From an uncultured Clostridia bacterium (GTDB taxonomy: Bacteria; Bacillota; Clostridia; Oscillospirales; Ruminococcaceae): a stretch of DNA of 19,611 nucleotides. The notes beneath the pieces were generated by a model that was not told where the DNA came from, made no database searches, and was given only the letters and a program-made list of their open reading frames with translations. The position numbers and the translations under genes are program-made. This document shows, piece after piece, positions 1 to 7,312 of this stretch (positions are counted from its first letter, which is position 1; each line of letters opens with the position of its first letter). The stretch spans positions 1-19,611 of the forward strand of contig CALATN010000141.1 of the NCBI GenBank assembly GCA_937891895.1, in the 5' to 3' direction.

Positions 1-200
1 TAGAAAAGAGCCTGTATCCTTCCCATGTAGCAAAGTCCCAGGCTTCCCGCATCGAAGCGTTCGGTAACTATGTATGCTTTATCCTGTTAGGCGGTGACAC
101 CACTTCTGTGGAAGAACAGGGCGACGAAGCAACCATCACCTATTGCCAGGAAGAAAACGAAAAGGCGCTGGATGCAATCCGTACCGCACTGACCGAATAA
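1..200 (+). CDS. C-terminal end of a probable DUF4358-type protein (partial)
   Basis: This is the last 65 codons of a gene that begins before the window; the reading frame starts at base 3 and stops with TAA at 198-200. The visible protein runs from EKSLYPSHVAKS through the core IEAFGNYVCFILLGGD to the end KALDAIRTALTE. A short polar stretch, a 'GNYV' beta-strand followed by a hydrophobic run, and a final amphipathic helix resemble the end of DUF4358 proteins, small Clostridia lipoproteins of unknown function. That match is from memory and rests on a short segment. The lipobox that would support the assignment lies outside the window. The stop is 21 bases before the next start, so cotranscription with the HIT gene is likely. 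Confidence 0.5.
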   Translation, partial: EKSLYPSHVAKSQASRIEAFGNYVCFILLGGDTTSVEEQGDEATITYCQEENEKALDAIRTALTE

Positions 201-221
201 TTACTCCAAAGGAGAATAAAT

Positions 222-563
222 ATGGATTGTCTTTTCTGTAAAATCATCGCAGGTGAAATTCCAAGCACAAAGGTGTACGAGGACGAATTCGTGTACGCAT
301 TCAAGGACATCAACCCTCTTGCTCCCGTTCATATTCTCGTAGTGCCAAAGACTCACATCGCAAGTGCTGCTGAAATTACAGCAGAAAACTCTGCTTATGT
401 TGCTCACATTTTTGAAGCAGCTGCAAAGATTGCCAAGGAGCAGGGCATTGCCGAGGACGGCTATCGTGTTGCTACAAACATCGGCGAAAATGGCTGTCAG
501 AGCGTTAAGCATCTCCACTTCCATATCCTCGGCGGAAGAAAGCTCAATGAAACAATGGGCTAA
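222..563 (+). CDS. HIT-family (HinT-like) nucleotide hydrolase
   Basis: A cytoplasmic histidine-triad protein of 113 residues, the usual length of bacterial HinT. Family members hydrolyse purine nucleoside phosphoramidates and acyl-adenylates; the exact substrate here is unknown. The N-terminus MDCLFCKIIAGEIPS carries the CxxC (Cys3, Cys6) that often binds zinc with a later His. The triad HxHxH is His97-Leu-His99-Phe-His101, followed by ILGGR, and NIGENGCQSVKH is the usual lead-in strand. The tail (KLNETMG) differs from the common 'WPPG' ending, a minor variation. The ATG at 222 follows an AAAGGAGA ribosome binding site with normal spacing. The gene sits between the DUF4358-like gene and comEC, with no promoter or terminator visible in either gap. 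Confidence 0.95.
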   Translation: MDCLFCKIIAGEIPSTKVYEDEFVYAFKDINPLAPVHILVVPKTHIASAAEITAENSAYVAHIFEAAAKIAKEQGIAEDGYRVATNIGENGCQSVKHLHFHILGGRKLNETMG

Positions 564-587
564 GTAAATTAAAGGGGCTGACCTTTT

Positions 588-2699
588 ATGGTGCGGAAAA
601 TGGCTTATATAGGTTCATCTTATCTTATAGGGCTGTTTTTCGCATCATTTTTTAGTTATAGAACAAATCTCTCGATGGCGACGGTAATGTTTGCAACGGT
701 AATCCTGTTATCAGCATTATTAAAAAGCAAGCCTGTAAAGCTTGTTGCCTGTACAGCGAGTGCTTCAATTGCGCTTATGATATACGGACTTTACGATTAC
801 AATGTCTATCAGAATATCATCAAATACAATGGTTACGACATTGAAATCAAAGGTGTTGTAACAGATGTAAGCTTCCACGACGGCGATAACGCTTCCTATA
901 CCGTGAAGGGAGTTATAAATAATGATATCAAAGCCTATGTAACATTCTACACAGAAGCTTATGACATAGAAATCGGTGATGGAATAAGTGTCCTCGGTAA
1001 AGCAAAAGAACTGAAAGACAGTTATAAATTTCCCACCAAAACCTACTATAAATCAAAAAATATCTTTTTGCAGCTTAGTAAGGTTTACAAACTCAATTAC
1101 ATAGAAAATAACGGGTTTTCGGTTAAGAAAACTCTTTTGAAATACAGGGATTATATCCTCTCAACAATAAACAGGAATATGGATAAGCGCTATAGCGGGA
1201 TAATGACAGCAATGCTGTTCGGCGACAAAGCAGGGCTTGAAAGTGCGGATAAAACGCTGATGTATCGTGCAGGAATAGGACATATAATGGCAGTTTCAGG
1301 TGTACATCTGTCAGTGGTATGCTCGTTTATTTGGCTAATATTAACTCATATTCCTATGAATAAGTATCTGCGTTTCGGTTTGCTTACGGTTCCCGTGCTG
1401 TGCTTCGTGGTATTGGCAGGAATGTCAAATTCGGTAATCCGTGCCGCAGTAATGATACTTATTGTGTACGGCGCCGAACTTTTCCGCAGAAAGGCAGATA
1501 CCTTCAATTCACTTGGAATAGCTGTAATAATTCTTACAATAACTTCACCATTTGCAGTAAGGGACGCATCTTTTCTGTTATCCGTAACAGGTGTATTCGG
1601 CATAGGTGTAGTTGCACCTAAAATTATAAAGGATATCCGTAAGGAACATCATATCGGAAAAATCGCTGAATCACTGATTTCATCAGTATGTGTAATGATA
1701 GTGGTATTTCCTGTAACGGCATTGTTTTTTGACGAGGTTTCAGTAATGTCACCATTGTCAAATATTGTTCTGCTCCCGATTTGTGAAGCCGCACTCATAG
1801 GCGGTGTAATCGTCACACTTACGGGAGGCGTTCCTTTTATTGCAGTACCCGTGCTGAATTTCTGTGAGGTGTGCTGTTGGCTGATTTCGGCAATCGCAAG
1901 CTTTATCGGAGGTCTGCATTTTTCCTATATACCTCTTGGCAATGAAAGTATGGCAGCATTGATTGTATCTGCCCTGATAATAGGAATAACAGCCTCGCTT
2001 CTATGCAAAAATATAAAAAGTACAGTTGCAGTAATTGTTGCCGTGTTTGTGTTTGTTGTAGGGTTTGCAAATATTCATCGTTATGTGGCTGACGATACAG
2101 TTACAATTGCCGTACTGAAGAATAATTCATCAGTTTCTGCAATAGTACATGACAGTAAATCAGCCTGTGTAATCGACCTGAAGAAAGGCGGCAAAACAGC
2201 AGAGTATGCAGTAAAGTATCTTAACAGAAACGGCATACGCAGAATTGATTCTCTCATAATGAATGCGGACGCAATTTCATCACAGGTCATTTATGATAAG
2301 CAGTTCAGCATATTTGAAACAGAAACATATATGATTCCCGAAGCAGACAGAAACTACGTTGATACAAAAAATCATAATATACTTTTCTATACTGACAAAA
2401 GTAGTATCGATACAAGTGACTACACAATCAAATTGAACGGTGATATAGTCATCGTCAATGTAAATGGAACAGAATTCCTTTTCTGTACATCAGAAAGCGA
2501 TATTACAGACTATGACAATTGTAAATCTGTAATACTTTATAGCGGCAGAAAATTTACTGCTGTACCACATACGGAAAGCATCGTTATTCTGAGTGAAATC
2601 CCTGAAAACAATATACTGCCTGATGCAAACTATATTAACGAAAGCGTGTGCTTCGAATTTGACGAATACGGAGAAGTGAAAACAAAACTGATAATATAA
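588..2699 (+). CDS. comEC: ComEC/Rec2-family DNA-uptake channel with degenerate C-terminal domain
   Basis: A 703-residue polytopic membrane protein of the ComEC/Rec2 family, which carries single-stranded DNA across the membrane during natural transformation. Residues about 10-70 are hydrophobic helices. Residues 80-170 form the DUF4131 (OB-fold-like) region. Residues 200-490 are the competence domain with the hallmark GIGHIMAVSGVHLSVV (229-244) and many membrane helices. Residues 503-703 align with the metallo-beta-lactamase domain that ends most ComEC proteins, keeping the strand VIDL and the 'YLNRNGIRRIDSLIM' segment. Where other members have THxHxDH, this one has NADAISS (559-565), so the metal ligands are absent. 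AAAGGGG at 570-576 serves the ATG at 588; an in-frame ATG at 600 is an alternative. holA follows 15 bases after the stop, a common arrangement in Firmicutes. Confidence 0.92.
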   Translation: MVRKMAYIGSSYLIGLFFASFFSYRTNLSMATVMFATVILLSALLKSKPVKLVACTASASIALMIYGLYDYNVYQNIIKYNGYDIEIKGVVTDVSFHDGDNASYTVKGVINNDIKAYVTFYTEAYDIEIGDGISVLGKAKELKDSYKFPTKTYYKSKNIFLQLSKVYKLNYIENNGFSVKKTLLKYRDYILSTINRNMDKRYSGIMTAMLFGDKAGLESADKTLMYRAGIGHIMAVSGVHLSVVCSFIWLILTHIPMNKYLRFGLLTVPVLCFVVLAGMSNSVIRAAVMILIVYGAELFRRKADTFNSLGIAVIILTITSPFAVRDASFLLSVTGVFGIGVVAPKIIKDIRKEHHIGKIAESLISSVCVMIVVFPVTALFFDEVSVMSPLSNIVLLPICEAALIGGVIVTLTGGVPFIAVPVLNFCEVCCWLISAIASFIGGLHFSYIPLGNESMAALIVSALIIGITASLLCKNIKSTVAVIVAVFVFVVGFANIHRYVADDTVTIAVLKNNSSVSAIVHDSKSACVIDLKKGGKTAEYAVKYLNRNGIRRIDSLIMNADAISSQVIYDKQFSIFETETYMIPEADRNYVDTKNHNILFYTDKSSIDTSDYTIKLNGDIVIVNVNGTEFLFCTSESDITDYDNCKSVILYSGRKFTAVPHTESIVILSEIPENNILPDANYINESVCFEFDEYGEVKTKLII

Positions 2700-2714
2700 A
2701 AGGAGAGTAAGCAA

Positions 2715-3764
2715 ATGGCTGTCGTAACAGAAAATGATATCAAAACCGCGGTGAAAAATAATAACTACAGCCGTGCATATTATTTCTATGGCAAGGATAC
2801 TGTAGCTGTTGAAAAGTATACAAAGGCACTTTCCGCACGTCTTGTCAGCAAGGATGACGAAACCTATAACCTTCATCATTTTGACGGAAAAAATCTGGAT
2901 ATAGAGCTGCTTTCCGACTCTTGTGAAGCACTTCCTATGTTTGCGGAATACGTCTGCTGTGTGGTTTCCGACCTGAATGCAGAAACACTTAACGCAGACC
3001 AGCTTAATGCAGTTATTGATATTGTAAAAAATCTCCCCGACACTACCGTCCTGATTTTCTACTATACATCAGTTGACGTTACCGACGGGAAAAAATATCC
3101 AACAACAAAAAACAAAAAGCTTATGGATGCCGCAGGCAAAAACGGAAGTGTCTGCAACTTTGCACTCAAAACTTCTGATACACTTTCAAAAGAAATTATG
3201 GCAGCAGTATCAAAGGCAGGCTGCGGAATTTCCCGTGATGCAGCACGTTTTCTTGCTGAACAGTGTTCCTGCAATACAATGATTATTTCCAACGAGGTTG
3301 CCAAGCTTACCGCTTATGCACAGGGTAACGAAATAACAATGGATATCATCCGTCAGCTTTCGCCTCGTCAGATAGAAACCACAACCTTTGACCTTGCAAA
3401 AGCAATTATGCGAATGGACAGAAAAACAGCTATGCGTCTTTTCAATGACTTGATTGAAGAAAAAATCGAACCGATTGTTATTCTTTATACGATTACAGGA
3501 AATCTTCTTGATATGTACCGTGCAAGAACAGCAATGTCCGTGCGTAAAGGTCCTGCCGATGTAAAGGCTGATTTCGGCTACGCAAAGAATGTCGAGTTCC
3601 GTGTCGACAACGCATTCCGTGACGTGCAGAAAATATCAATGCCGCACCTGAGAATGTGTATCAATACTCTTGCCGAAACAGATGCACTGATGAAATCCTC
3701 CAAAACCTCACCGCAGATTTTGCTTGAGGAAGCTCTCGTAAAAATGCTTACATTCAAAAGATAA
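2715..3764 (+). CDS. holA: DNA polymerase III subunit delta
   Basis: The clamp-loader delta subunit (349 residues, the normal length), which opens the beta sliding clamp during replication. The N-terminus has the typical 'RAYYFYGKDTVAVEKYTKAL' type opening of the delta AAA-like domain. Residues about 60-140 contain the alternating strand pattern with 'DTTVLIFYYTSVDVTDGKK'. The C-terminal collar region holds 'RMDRKTAMRLFNDLIEEKIEPIVILYTIT' like sequence and the closing segment 'LAETDALMKSS'. Delta lacks a functional P-loop in known members, and none is seen here. AAAGGAGAG at 2699-2707 is a strong ribosome binding site with good spacing to the ATG. It sits between comEC and the Toprim gene with short gaps, suggesting one transcript. 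Confidence 0.93.
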   Translation: MAVVTENDIKTAVKNNNYSRAYYFYGKDTVAVEKYTKALSARLVSKDDETYNLHHFDGKNLDIELLSDSCEALPMFAEYVCCVVSDLNAETLNADQLNAVIDIVKNLPDTTVLIFYYTSVDVTDGKKYPTTKNKKLMDAAGKNGSVCNFALKTSDTLSKEIMAAVSKAGCGISRDAARFLAEQCSCNTMIISNEVAKLTAYAQGNEITMDIIRQLSPRQIETTTFDLAKAIMRMDRKTAMRLFNDLIEEKIEPIVILYTITGNLLDMYRARTAMSVRKGPADVKADFGYAKNVEFRVDNAFRDVQKISMPHLRMCINTLAETDALMKSSKTSPQILLEEALVKMLTFKR

Positions 3765-3779
3765 CGAAAGGTACGCACT

Positions 3780-4391
3780 ATGCTTCATATAAAACAAGCC
3801 GTCATAGTCGAAGGAAAGTACGATAAAATCAAGCTTTCCTCAATTATCGACGCAGTAATAATTCCCACAAACGGCTTCAAGATTTTCAAGGATAAGGAAA
3901 CCTTGAAAATTATAAGGTATTATGCCGCGGCAACGGGAATAATAATCCTGACCGATTCCGATACAGCAGGCTTCAAAATCCGCTCATTCCTTAAAGGTGC
4001 AATCAGAAACGGAAACATAACCAACGTCTATATTCCCGATATTTTCGGTAAGGAAAAGCGTAAGGCTGAGCCTTCCAAGGAGGGAAAGCTTGGTGTTGAA
4101 GGAATTGAAAAAACGCTCATCCTCGAAGCCTTCGCAAAAGCAGGAATAGTGTCCGAGGAGCGACCTGAAAACCCCGACCCTATAACAAGAATTGACTTCT
4201 ATGAATGTGGCTTCAGCGGTATGCCCAATTCATCAGCTTTGCGCAAAAAGCTTCTTTCTGAGCTTAACCTGCCGGAGCTTATGTCAACAACTGCAATAAT
4301 CGACATATTAAATACGCTTATGACCAAGCATGAGCTTTTCGCTCTTGCCGAAAAAATACACAATGGAGAGGAGCAAACGGATAACCCGTAA
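3780..4391 (+). CDS. rnmV: Toprim-domain protein, probable ribonuclease M5
   Basis: A 203-residue protein matching RNase M5, which trims precursor 5S rRNA in Gram-positive bacteria. The Toprim domain shows IVEGKYD (Glu11, Asp15), TNGF (30-33) and TDSDTAGFKIR with Asp59 and Asp61, the acidic residues that bind metal in this fold. GVEG at 105-108 matches the conserved 'GVEHA' block of RNase M5. The C-terminal 80 residues resemble DUF4093, which completes the family. In Bacillus subtilis the gene is next to the 16S rRNA dimethyltransferase gene; here it sits after holA, so the name rests on domain order, not synteny. A modest GAAAGG lies about ten bases upstream of the ATG. A diverged Toprim paralogue is the alternative. 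Confidence 0.82.
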   Translation: MLHIKQAVIVEGKYDKIKLSSIIDAVIIPTNGFKIFKDKETLKIIRYYAAATGIIILTDSDTAGFKIRSFLKGAIRNGNITNVYIPDIFGKEKRKAEPSKEGKLGVEGIEKTLILEAFAKAGIVSEERPENPDPITRIDFYECGFSGMPNSSALRKKLLSELNLPELMSTTAIIDILNTLMTKHELFALAEKIHNGEEQTDNP

Positions 4392-4394
4392 ATT

Positions 4395-5894
4395 ATGGTA
4401 TTTTCAAGTCTGACCTTCCTATATTACTTTCTCCCGATAGTAATGATAATCTATATTCTTCTTCCTGATAGAATCAATGCAGGAAAGAAAAAGCCGATTG
4501 TAATTCCTGCAAGAAATCTGCTCATTCTGTTTACAGGCTTCTTCTTCTATTCCTGGGGCGAGCCTTTCTATATGATTCTTATGCTTTTCTCCACGGCAAT
4601 CGACTATTTTGCCGGACGCTTTATGGCAAAGTATGATGACAACCAGAAAAAGCGTACAATCTGTCTGCTTGTGTCTGTAATAATGAACGTAGGCTTGCTT
4701 GCAATCTTCAAGTACAGCGACTTCTTCATCGACACTATCAATTCTATTTTCAAGAGTGATATTACAAACCCGATTATCCTTGTCAACCGTTGGATTAACG
4801 AAAATATCTACGATTTCGGATTAACAGAGGACAGAGTAGCCCTTCCAATCGGTATTTCGTTCTTTACCTTCCAGTCAATGTCCTATACAATCGACCTCTA
4901 CCTGCGCAATATCAAGGTGCAGAAAAGCTTTATCGGATTTACTTCCTACGTAACGCTTTTCCCGCAGATTGTCGCAGGTCCTATCGTCCGTTATGAGGAT
5001 GTCGCAGCAGAAATTGAAGAACGTACCGTAAACATCAACAAAATCAGCGAAGGTATCGGAAAATTCATCAAGGGCCTTGCCAAAAAAGTTCTCCTTGCCA
5101 ACAATATCGGTATCATCTGGACACAGATCAAAGCTATGGATTACAGCGAAATCAGCGTTGCAACAGCCTGGATAGGTATTCTTGCATTCACATTCCAGAT
5201 TTACTTCGACTTCTCGGGATATTCCGATATGGCTGTGGGACTTGGCAAAATGCTGGGATTTAATTTCCCGCAGAACTTTGACCACCCGTATATGTCAAAG
5301 AGTGTCAGCGAATTTTGGCGCAGATGGCATATCACTCTCGGTACCTGGTTCCGTGAGTACGTCTATATTCCTCTCGGCGGTAACCGCAAGGGTAAAGGAA
5401 AAACCCTACGCAACCTCCTTATCGTGTGGGGACTTACAGGTCTATGGCACGGCGCAAGCTGGAATTTTATCCTTTGGGGACTCTATTTCGGCGTGCTGAT
5501 TATTATTGAAAGACTTGGCTGGGGCAAGGTGCTTGAAAAGCTTCCGACACCAATCAGTACACTCTATACTTTCCTGCTTGCTGTATTCGGCTGGGTGCTT
5601 TTCGATACAAATACACTCACCGACGCATTCCGCTATTTCGGTGCAATGTTCGGCGCAACAGGTGTCCTTACCGATACAACAGCAACCTATATGTTTACAA
5701 CAAATATTGTAATCTTTGCACTTTGTATCTTTGCATCAACCGATTGGTTTATGGCACTTGTAAATGCGGTCAAGAAGAGAAAGGAAAAGCTTGTTACCTA
5801 CGCAACTCCTGTGCTTATCATTGCAATGCTTCTCCTTTGCACTTCTTATCTTGTTGATGCAACCTACAATCCATTCCTGTATTTCAGATTTTAA
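4395..5894 (+). CDS. MBOAT-family O-acyltransferase (AlgI/DltB/PatA-like)
   Basis: A 499-residue membrane-bound O-acyltransferase. Such proteins move acyl groups, usually acetyl, across the membrane to extracellular polymers such as alginate, peptidoglycan or secreted polysaccharide. The opening MVFSSLTFLYYFLP is nearly identical to the AlgI-type start, which fixes the ATG at 4395 even though the best purine-rich ribosome binding site (GGAGAGGAG, 4364-4372) is far upstream inside rnmV. Hallmarks are SEFWRRWHITLGTWFREY with His312, IPLGGNRKGK, and GLTGLWHGASWNFILWG with the catalytic His352. About ten hydrophobic segments are visible. The next gene, encoding a DHHW protein, follows after 15 bases and is the standard partner. 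The acceptor polymer cannot be told from this window: no glycosyltransferase or polymer gene is adjacent. Confidence 0.93.
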   Translation: MVFSSLTFLYYFLPIVMIIYILLPDRINAGKKKPIVIPARNLLILFTGFFFYSWGEPFYMILMLFSTAIDYFAGRFMAKYDDNQKKRTICLLVSVIMNVGLLAIFKYSDFFIDTINSIFKSDITNPIILVNRWINENIYDFGLTEDRVALPIGISFFTFQSMSYTIDLYLRNIKVQKSFIGFTSYVTLFPQIVAGPIVRYEDVAAEIEERTVNINKISEGIGKFIKGLAKKVLLANNIGIIWTQIKAMDYSEISVATAWIGILAFTFQIYFDFSGYSDMAVGLGKMLGFNFPQNFDHPYMSKSVSEFWRRWHITLGTWFREYVYIPLGGNRKGKGKTLRNLLIVWGLTGLWHGASWNFILWGLYFGVLIIIERLGWGKVLEKLPTPISTLYTFLLAVFGWVLFDTNTLTDAFRYFGAMFGATGVLTDTTATYMFTTNIVIFALCIFASTDWFMALVNAVKKRKEKLVTYATPVLIIAMLLLCTSYLVDATYNPFLYFRF

Positions 5895-5909
5895 CGAAAG
5901 GAGAAGCAT

Positions 5910-7058
5910 ATGAAAAAGAAACTTAATGTTGTAAATTTGATTACTTGTATAGCATTTTTCGGAATACTCATTGCTTTTCCGATTATTACAATCTTTACAC
6001 CAAAGGAAAATTTTTCCGATATAGAAAACCGCACCCTCCAGTCAATGCCTAAAGCCTCTGTAAAAACAATCTATGACAGAAGCTATATGAATAAGCTGGA
6101 AACCTATATTTCTGACCATTTCGCAGGACGTACAGACTGGATAAAAGCCAAAACAGCCGTTGAAACTCTTGCAGGTAAGTATGAACGAAACGGCATCTAT
6201 ATCCTCAATGACCGCCTTGTTGAAAAAATCAACGAGCCCGACTATACCCTTATCGACAAAAGTGTTGAGGCAATAAATAAGTTTTCTGCCGATAATTCAC
6301 TTCCTGTATATTTTATGCTTGTCCCGACATCAGCTGAAATTTATCGTGACGAGATTCCCGAAAGTGCACCAAATGTAAATCAGAAGGAATTCATCAATTA
6401 TGTTTATGGAGGACTTTCCAAAAATATTTCCACAATTGATGCGTATTCAGCAATGCAGTCTGAAAAGTTTGAATATATCTATTACCGTACAGATCATCAC
6501 TGGACAACCAAGGGCGCGTATTATGCCTATGAAGCAGCGGGCAAGAAAATGGGTTATCTGCCTGTTCCGATGGAAATGTATGATGTTGAGCACGCTTCCG
6601 ATGCTTTTCAGGGAACCTTCTATTCCAAAGCCCTTTATGACGGAGTAGAAAAAGATATGCTTGATATTTACCACTACAGTAAGGGTAACGCAGTAACTGA
6701 AGTGCTTGTTACATCAGAATATGGTAAAGACCCTGCAAGCTATGACAGTATGTATTTCAGGGAATTCCTTGATGTAAAGGATAAGTATTCAACTTTCCTC
6801 GGAACAAATCAGCCGCTCATTACTATTAAAACGAACAGTGACGGTGGAAAGCTTCTTATCTTCAAGGATTCATATGCACATTGCTATGTGCCGTTTCTGA
6901 CACAGCATTATTCGGAAATCACCCTTGTTGATATGAGATATATCCAGATGTCGTACAGAAATGTGGTAAATCCTGAGGATTATGATCAGGTAATGTTCCT
7001 TTATAATGCCTCGTCCTTTATGACAGATATCAATATCCGTAAGCTTATCTATGGATAA
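5910..7058 (+). CDS. DHHW-family membrane-anchored extracellular protein, MBOAT partner
   Basis: A 382-residue protein with one N-terminal membrane segment (about residues 9-29) and an extracellular domain. It belongs to the DHHW family, related to the AlgJ/AlgX SGNH-like acetyltransferase domains that act with MBOAT proteins. Visible motifs are ENRTLQSMP (39-47), DHFAGRTDW (69-77), the name-giving TDHHWTTKGAYYAYE (Asp195, His196, His197, Trp198) and IFKDSYAHCYVPFL near the C-terminus, where the Ser of DSY fits an SGNH-type nucleophile. The ribosome binding site AAAGGAGAAG precedes the ATG at normal spacing. In the likely model the MBOAT protein brings the acyl group through the membrane and this protein places it on the polymer. 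That role is inferred from the pairing. Confidence 0.9.
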   Translation: MKKKLNVVNLITCIAFFGILIAFPIITIFTPKENFSDIENRTLQSMPKASVKTIYDRSYMNKLETYISDHFAGRTDWIKAKTAVETLAGKYERNGIYILNDRLVEKINEPDYTLIDKSVEAINKFSADNSLPVYFMLVPTSAEIYRDEIPESAPNVNQKEFINYVYGGLSKNISTIDAYSAMQSEKFEYIYYRTDHHWTTKGAYYAYEAAGKKMGYLPVPMEMYDVEHASDAFQGTFYSKALYDGVEKDMLDIYHYSKGNAVTEVLVTSEYGKDPASYDSMYFREFLDVKDKYSTFLGTNQPLITIKTNSDGGKLLIFKDSYAHCYVPFLTQHYSEITLVDMRYIQMSYRNVVNPEDYDQVMFLYNASSFMTDINIRKLIYG

Positions 7059-7082
7059 TGTACAAGTAGCGAAATTTCCAAA

Positions 7083-7125
7083 GCTGCATAAACTGAATTA
7101 ACAGGGCAATATCAGTTTATGCAGC
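7083..7125 (+). repeat. Long inverted repeat downstream of the DHHW gene
   Basis: GCTGCATAAACTGA (7083-7096) is perfectly complementary to TCAGTTTATGCAGC (7112-7125), a 14-bp stem. ATT/AAT (7097-7099 with 7108-7110) can extend it across one bulged A, leaving an 8-nt loop. No T-run follows, so it is not a standard intrinsic terminator. It could protect the 3' end of the MBOAT-DHHW transcript or be part of a larger structured RNA. TATGCAGCAG recurs at 7118-7127 and 7134-7143, so the left arm has a second possible partner. Confidence 0.8.
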
Positions 7126-7139
7126 AGGAGTGGTATGCA

Positions 7140-7172
7140 GCAGAAAAGCGGTACCCGTAGGGGAGCTTCTGC
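7140..7172 (+). other. Second hairpin in the 7059-7312 gap
   Basis: GCAGAA (7140-7145) pairs with TTCTGC (7167-7172). Beyond a two-A bulge, GC (7148-7149) pairs with GC (7165-7166), and CCC (7154-7156) can pair with GGG (7161-7163) at the tip. The stem is interrupted, so it is less certain than its neighbours. It stands between the long inverted repeat and the terminator, giving three hairpins in a row without an open reading frame worth calling. Confidence 0.45.
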
Positions 7173-7211
7173 AAAAGCGTATTCTTGCATATACCTGTAT
7201 AAGATAGATTC

Positions 7212-7254
7212 AGGTCAAATGTCAGTTTTTTGGCATTTGACCTTGATTTTTTTT
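7212..7254 (+). terminator. Rho-independent terminator before rpe
   Basis: AGGTCAAATG (7212-7221) pairs with CATTTGACCT (7234-7243). A G-T and a C-G pair extend the stem inwards to an 8-nt T-rich loop, and TTTTTTTT (7247-7254) follows after a short spacer. It would end transcription arriving from the MBOAT-DHHW genes. ACCTG at 7193-7197 is complementary to CAGGT at 7211-7215, overlapping the left arm, so a competing antiterminator pairing is possible. Confidence 0.88.
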
Positions 7255-7271
7255 ATGAAATATTATATAAT
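7243..7271 (+). promoter_or_regulatory. Sigma-A-type promoter for rpe and the rnf-like genes
   Basis: TTGATT (7243-7248) and TATAAT (7266-7271) are separated by 17 bases. The -35 element and spacer overlap the 3' arm and T-run of the preceding terminator, so the two transcription units abut with no wasted sequence. A start near 7278 would give a short leader of about 35 bases before the GTG of rpe. Confidence 0.7.
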
Positions 7272-7312
7272 AAAATGTGGTATGTTTATTTGTAAGATTT
7301 GGAGGTCTTTTT

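Noticed and set aside
7277..7312. A longer start for rpe at ATG 7277.
   Set aside because: The ATG falls at the predicted transcription start with no ribosome binding site. GTG 7313 has GGAGGT six bases upstream and gives the normal epimerase N-terminus.
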